Shown here: piece by piece, positions 26,619 to 30,063 of the stretch
How positions within the stretch are numbered: the first letter of the stretch is position 1
Layout of the letters: the number at the start of each line of letters is the position of its first letter
NCBI GenBank assembly: GCA_045598845.1
Contig: JAZRUY010000147.1
Coordinates: forward strand, 1 to 30,063
Direction: 5' to 3'
Length of the DNA stretch: 30,063 nucleotides
DNA from: JAZRUY01 sp045598845
GTDB lineage: Bacteria > Verrucomicrobiota > Lentisphaeria > Victivallales > Victivallaceae
The notes under the pieces: model-generated
What the model saw: only the letters and a program-made list of their open reading frames with translations
What the model was told of the DNA's origin: nothing
Databases searched by the model: none
Translations under genes and position numbers: made by a program

Positions 26619-28508
26619 TCAGTACAGAAATAAATCCGTACAGCCGGTTTTGGATTTACAGTAGGTGTAAATTTCCATCCTGTGCTCCGGATCGCAGATG
26701 CGGTTATCCAGCTCTTCGATCGTCCGCCGCTCGCCGGCGAGATACTCGGAAACGCGCAGCGCGGTTTCCCGCAACCGGGCGATCTGCCCGGCATTGCGGA
26801 TCTGGATTTCCTCCAGGCCGAACGGTTTGCCGCCGTTGAGCCACTGCCGGCGGAAACTGCGGTCGAAAGCCTCGACCGCCGCGATCACATGCGGAATCAT
26901 CACGTTGGCGATCTGCCGCAGCGCCACCCTGTCATCGCGGTCATAGGCGGCCGTCAGACCGCCGCGGAGTTCAAGTTTGGCGATCAGCAGCTGCAGAATA
27001 TTCACCGCATGGTCGAAATCGCCGGCGGCATTTTCCTCGGCGAAAGGCAGGATACGGCAGAGCGCCTCCTCATAGCGGTCCATCAGTTTGACGGCGAAAT
27101 CCGGGTCTTTATCCCGCTCGGTATTGCAGACGATACCCAGCAGCGGATCATCCCAGATGAGGGCGGCCGGCGACGGACAGGTGCCGTAATTGCTCCACTC
27201 GGTCTGTATTCTGGAAGCCTGCAGCACCGCCTCGTAATCGCTCTGGCAGACGGCGGCGAAACGCGCCGCGGTGTCCTTGTCGGCATTTTTTCCGGAGGCG
27301 CCGTAAGCGAGATCGGCCGCATAAGTGATACCGGCCAGAGCGGAATCCCAGTTGCAGTATGCGCCGTTGTCGCCCCACATGGTGAAATAAAGTTCTTTGA
27401 TCTTCTGTTTGCGGCAGGCGGCGATGCATGGCACAACTGTCTTGACCGTCTGGGCATGGTCGTACCACAGCCGCGTCCAGGTCCAGATACCGGAGGCCAT
27501 GGAGACCGGCCGGCCGAGGTCGCGGTGGGCCTTTATCATATTTTCGTAGGTATCGCGGTCGCTGTTGTAGTAGTCCCAATAGGCGAGAGTAACATTATCG
27601 GGAATCATCCTGCGTACTTTTTCCGGTATTTTATGGGTGTAGTCGTAATAATCGCGCTTGGAATTCGACAGACGGAAGAACATATCCGACCAGATTTCCG
27701 GATGCAGCCCCTTTTCACCGCAGATGCCGCAGACCTTCGCCAAATGCCGGCTGAACAATTCGAATTGAGGCGTGAAACCGTTTTTATCCATGAACAGCCC
27801 CAGACCGATGTCGTGCGCCTCGTCCATGCCGATATGAATCCGGCGGCTGCGGAGCGCCCGGCTCCAGAAATCCAGCATTTCACCGATCAGGTCATAGGTG
27901 GCCTGATTGCCAACATTCATCACCCGCATGGTGTCGCGCACCGGATCGAAAGCGCTGAACCATTTCAGCGACTGCTCCATATGCCCGAGCGTCTGGATGC
28001 ACCCGACCAGCTCGATGCCGAGACGGGCGGCGTACTCATCCATCTCCCGCAGTTCTTCGAAAGTATAGCCGCCGCGGTAGGCTCCGAAATACTTATGACC
28101 GGGCAATTCATAAGTGTCTTCGCAGTAAAGCAGAATCAGATTGCAGCCGTTCAGCGCCAGCCGCCGCATCCATTTCTTCACTCCGTCGACCGTCATCACC
28201 CGATTACGGGAGCAGTCGAGCATGATACCCAGGCTTTCGAACGGGGTTTCCTCATCGGTTTCCAGACCGGCCAGCGCGGAACCGAGACCGCGCGCCGCCG
28301 CGGTTACGGTGCTGTACCCCACATTTACGGTACCGCGGGAGCGCACCACACGGCTTACCACGGATTTGGCTTTCACCCGGCTGAATTTTATCTTAAGTCC
28401 GCGGCCCGAGTCAAAAACCGGATACTCCTCCGACAGCGTCGTCAGCATGGCTTTAAGTTCATCCGGAGTTTCAGCCGGGTTCCATATCAGTCTGGAAATC
28501 TGAGTCAT
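26619..28508 (-). CDS. GH20-like beta-N-acetylhexosaminidase, cytoplasmic
   Basis: This is a 629-residue enzyme without a signal peptide. A short alpha/beta N-terminal domain (to about residue 85) leads into a TIM barrel starting PFESLGIMLDCSRNRV. The barrel includes GCNLILLYCEDTYELPG, GIELVGCIQTLGHMEQSLKW and RRIHIGMDEAHDIGLG (222-237). The Asp229-Glu230 pair there fits the GH20 catalytic D-E that works by substrate-assisted retention. Then come LHPEIWSDMFFRL, VTLAYWDYYN and YFTMWGDNGAYCNWDSALAG. The last ~190 residues are helical, as in the cytoplasmic hexosaminidases from host-associated bacteria. It should release GlcNAc or GalNAc from imported glycan fragments. AGGAG lies seven bases before the ATG. 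A transporter gene is 61 bases upstream. Confidence 0.85.
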   Translation of the reverse strand: MTQISRLIWNPAETPDELKAMLTTLSEEYPVFDSGRGLKIKFSRVKAKSVVSRVVRSRGTVNVGYSTVTAAARGLGSALAGLETDEETPFESLGIMLDCSRNRVMTVDGVKKWMRRLALNGCNLILLYCEDTYELPGHKYFGAYRGGYTFEELREMDEYAARLGIELVGCIQTLGHMEQSLKWFSAFDPVRDTMRVMNVGNQATYDLIGEMLDFWSRALRSRRIHIGMDEAHDIGLGLFMDKNGFTPQFELFSRHLAKVCGICGEKGLHPEIWSDMFFRLSNSKRDYYDYTHKIPEKVRRMIPDNVTLAYWDYYNSDRDTYENMIKAHRDLGRPVSMASGIWTWTRLWYDHAQTVKTVVPCIAACRKQKIKELYFTMWGDNGAYCNWDSALAGITYAADLAYGASGKNADKDTAARFAAVCQSDYEAVLQASRIQTEWSNYGTCPSPAALIWDDPLLGIVCNTERDKDPDFAVKLMDRYEEALCRILPFAEENAAGDFDHAVNILQLLIAKLELRGGLTAAYDRDDRVALRQIANVMIPHVIAAVEAFDRSFRRQWLNGGKPFGLEEIQIRNAGQIARLRETALRVSEYLAGERRTIEELDNRICDPEHRMEIYTYCKSKTGCTDLFLY

Positions 28509-28569
28509 GATCTGCTCCTTTTCATTACGTAATATTTTTGATTGGGATAATTACACATTCAGGATTACT

Positions 28570-30063
28570 TCACTGTTTCCGCGCCGCCTCGTCCTCCTGC
28601 TCCATCCGGTCGGCAATAATCAGCGCCGCGTCATCAGTGGTTTCTTCAATCACGGCGGAGGTCTTTTCCTTTATCTCCTCGATTTTATCCGCCGCGCTGG
28701 TCTTGAATTCCGGAAGCAGTCCGGTGGAATTTAGCAGAATCAGCAGCAGACAGGGTATGACCACCACCGTCATGCAGAACTGAAAGACATATTCCCGGCG
28801 CCAGTTGGCGCTGCGGCGGATTTCATCCGAGAATTTTTTCAATCCGATCACCGCCACCACCAGAATAGTGGTAAAAATCGCGGCGACCGGCATCAGCACG
28901 CTGTTGCTGATGAAATCAAGGCTGTCAAGAATATCCATGCCGGCGTACTTCTCAATGAAAAACAACGGATGCACATCGGAAAACACGCTGTAGCCCAGCA
29001 CCGTGATCACTCCCACCGCCACAATTTCGGTGACACAGATGAAAATCGCCCTGGCGCGTGAAACACGGCTTTCCTGGCTGACCGTCTGCACATTGGTTTC
29101 CAGCAGCGAAATCGCGGAAGTGGCGGCGGCGAACAGCACCAGCACGAAGAAAAGCAGTCCTACCGGTCCGCCGAACGGAAAACTGGCGAACACCTGCGGC
29201 ATGGTCATGAACACCAGCCCGACGCCGGCTGATTCAGCCGCCTTTTCACCGCCGAAAGCCACCACCGCCGGGATGATCATCAGCCCGGCGAGAAACGCCA
29301 CCGCGGTATCGAAAATCTCCACCTGATTCACATTGGAAACCAGATTGTCCTCCTTACGCATGTACGAACCGTAGGTGATCATGATCCCCATGGCGATGGA
29401 AAGCGAGAAGAACAACTGTCCCATGGCGTTGATCACGGTCATCGGAGTGAATTTTTTCATATCCGGCACCAGATAGTATTTCAGTCCGTCGGAGGCATTG
29501 GGCAAAAACAGGCAGTAAACACAGATGGCGACCACCATCAGCACCAGCAGCGGCATCAGTATTTTATTGAACCGCTCCACTCCTTTTTCCACTCCGAGCG
29601 CCACCACCGCCACCAGCACCGCCATGAAAATCAGAAAATAGAAAATCGGCTCCCAGGTGGAGGTGATGAAGTTCATGAAGAAAGCATTGGACGCGGTCAT
29701 GCTCTCGCCCCGGAATTCAGCCATGGCATCCTTGCTGAACGCGGCGACCGGATGGGTGCAGAACGCTACCACATACCTGGTGACCCAGCCGCCGATCACG
29801 CAGTAATACGGCACAATGATCAACGGCACTATAGCGTTGATCCAGCCGCCGATGCGGACAGAAGCGAGAAATGAATTTTTGCCGGCGCACAAATCGCGGT
29901 AGGCCCCGATCGGTCCCTTTCCGGTCATCCTGCCGATGCAGTTCTCGGCGATCAGCAGGGTGTAGCCGAATGTCAATACCAGCACAAGATAAGTGAGCAG
30001 AAAAATCCCGCCGCCGTATTTCGCCGCCAGATAAGGGAAGCGCCAGATGTTGCCAAGACCGAC
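28570..30063 (-). CDS. Sodium-dependent transporter, SNF/NSS family, partial (N-terminus off the right edge)
   Basis: The reading frame stays open to the edge and begins with VGLGNIWRFPYLAAKYGGG, the TM1 signature of the neurotransmitter:sodium symporter family, whose unwound TM1 binds sodium and substrate. About 20 N-terminal residues are missing. Further family segments are LLIAENCIGRMTGKGPIGAY (TM2 end), MGQLFFSLSIAMGIMITYGSYM (TM6 region) and ATSAISLLETNVQTVSQE (TM8 region). Roughly eleven membrane helices are visible. After TM11-12 there is an acidic/charged tail of ~45 residues (KIEEIKEKTSAVIEETTDD). Bacterial members usually carry amino acids, and the substrate here is unknown. It is upstream of the hexosaminidase on the same strand, possibly in the same operon. 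Confidence 0.93.
   Translation of the reverse strand, partial: VGLGNIWRFPYLAAKYGGGIFLLTYLVLVLTFGYTLLIAENCIGRMTGKGPIGAYRDLCAGKNSFLASVRIGGWINAIVPLIIVPYYCVIGGWVTRYVVAFCTHPVAAFSKDAMAEFRGESMTASNAFFMNFITSTWEPIFYFLIFMAVLVAVVALGVEKGVERFNKILMPLLVLMVVAICVYCLFLPNASDGLKYYLVPDMKKFTPMTVINAMGQLFFSLSIAMGIMITYGSYMRKEDNLVSNVNQVEIFDTAVAFLAGLMIIPAVVAFGGEKAAESAGVGLVFMTMPQVFASFPFGGPVGLLFFVLVLFAAATSAISLLETNVQTVSQESRVSRARAIFICVTEIVAVGVITVLGYSVFSDVHPLFFIEKYAGMDILDSLDFISNSVLMPVAAIFTTILVVAVIGLKKFSDEIRRSANWRREYVFQFCMTVVVIPCLLLILLNSTGLLPEFKTSAADKIEEIKEKTSAVIEETTDDAALIIADRMEQEDEAARKQ

Noticed and set aside
26682..28532. Plus-strand open frame (616 codons) covering the hexosaminidase
   Set aside because: It is completely antisense to a gene with a clear GH20 motif and ribosome binding site. 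It has no recognisable domain.

Overview
Every gene in this window lies on the minus strand, so transcription runs from high to low coordinates. The window is dominated by a nearly continuous transcription/translation cluster: tRNA-Leu, tRNA-Thr, tuf, rpmG, tRNA-Trp, secE, nusG, rplK, rplA, rplJ, rplL, rpoB, rpoC, rpsL, rpsG, fusA, rpsJ, rplC, rplD, rplW, rplB, rpsS. Upstream of it, at higher coordinates, are a divergent ftsZ and its ftsA. Beyond those lie two lipoproteins, a family-39-like membrane glycosyltransferase, a cytoplasmic GH20-like hexosaminidase and a sodium:neurotransmitter-symporter-family transporter that runs off the right edge. A reverse rubrerythrin runs off the left edge. 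No mobile element, phage gene, integrase, CRISPR array or rRNA was seen.

Likely organism: a Gram-negative-type (diderm) anaerobe. Two lipobox lipoproteins, a reverse rubrerythrin and host-glycan-type enzymes suggest a gut or anoxic lifestyle. The tuf-trnW-secE-nusG order, fusA joined directly to rpsJ, and a highly divergent FtsZ suggest the PVC superphylum. A Lentisphaerota/Victivallales-like bacterium is my best inference, but no 16S rRNA is present to settle it.

Layout and regulation. The tRNA-Leu and tRNA-Thr genes each have a sigma70-type promoter (TTGCAA-17-TATATT and TTGCAA-17-TATTTT). The tRNA-Thr promoter probably drives tuf and the genes after it. A 365-base spacer between rplL and rpoB is packed with hairpins, most followed by U-runs, and ends in a probable rpoB promoter. 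A second spacer, between rpoC and rpsL, has a hairpin and a promoter whose spacer shares a motif with the rpoB promoter. The S10-type ribosomal protein block stops after rpsS at a clear intrinsic terminator: rplV, rpsC, rplP and the rest of the usual cluster do not follow.

Points of most interest: the divergent FtsZ with a degenerate tubulin signature beside FtsA; the hairpin island before rpoB; a natural arginine at S12 position 88 and asparagine at the RpoB position equivalent to E. coli 526, both known drug-resistance alleles elsewhere; the truncated S10 operon; a Fur/PerR-like box before the rubrerythrin; and an unexplained pair of lipoproteins, one of them CsgG-like.
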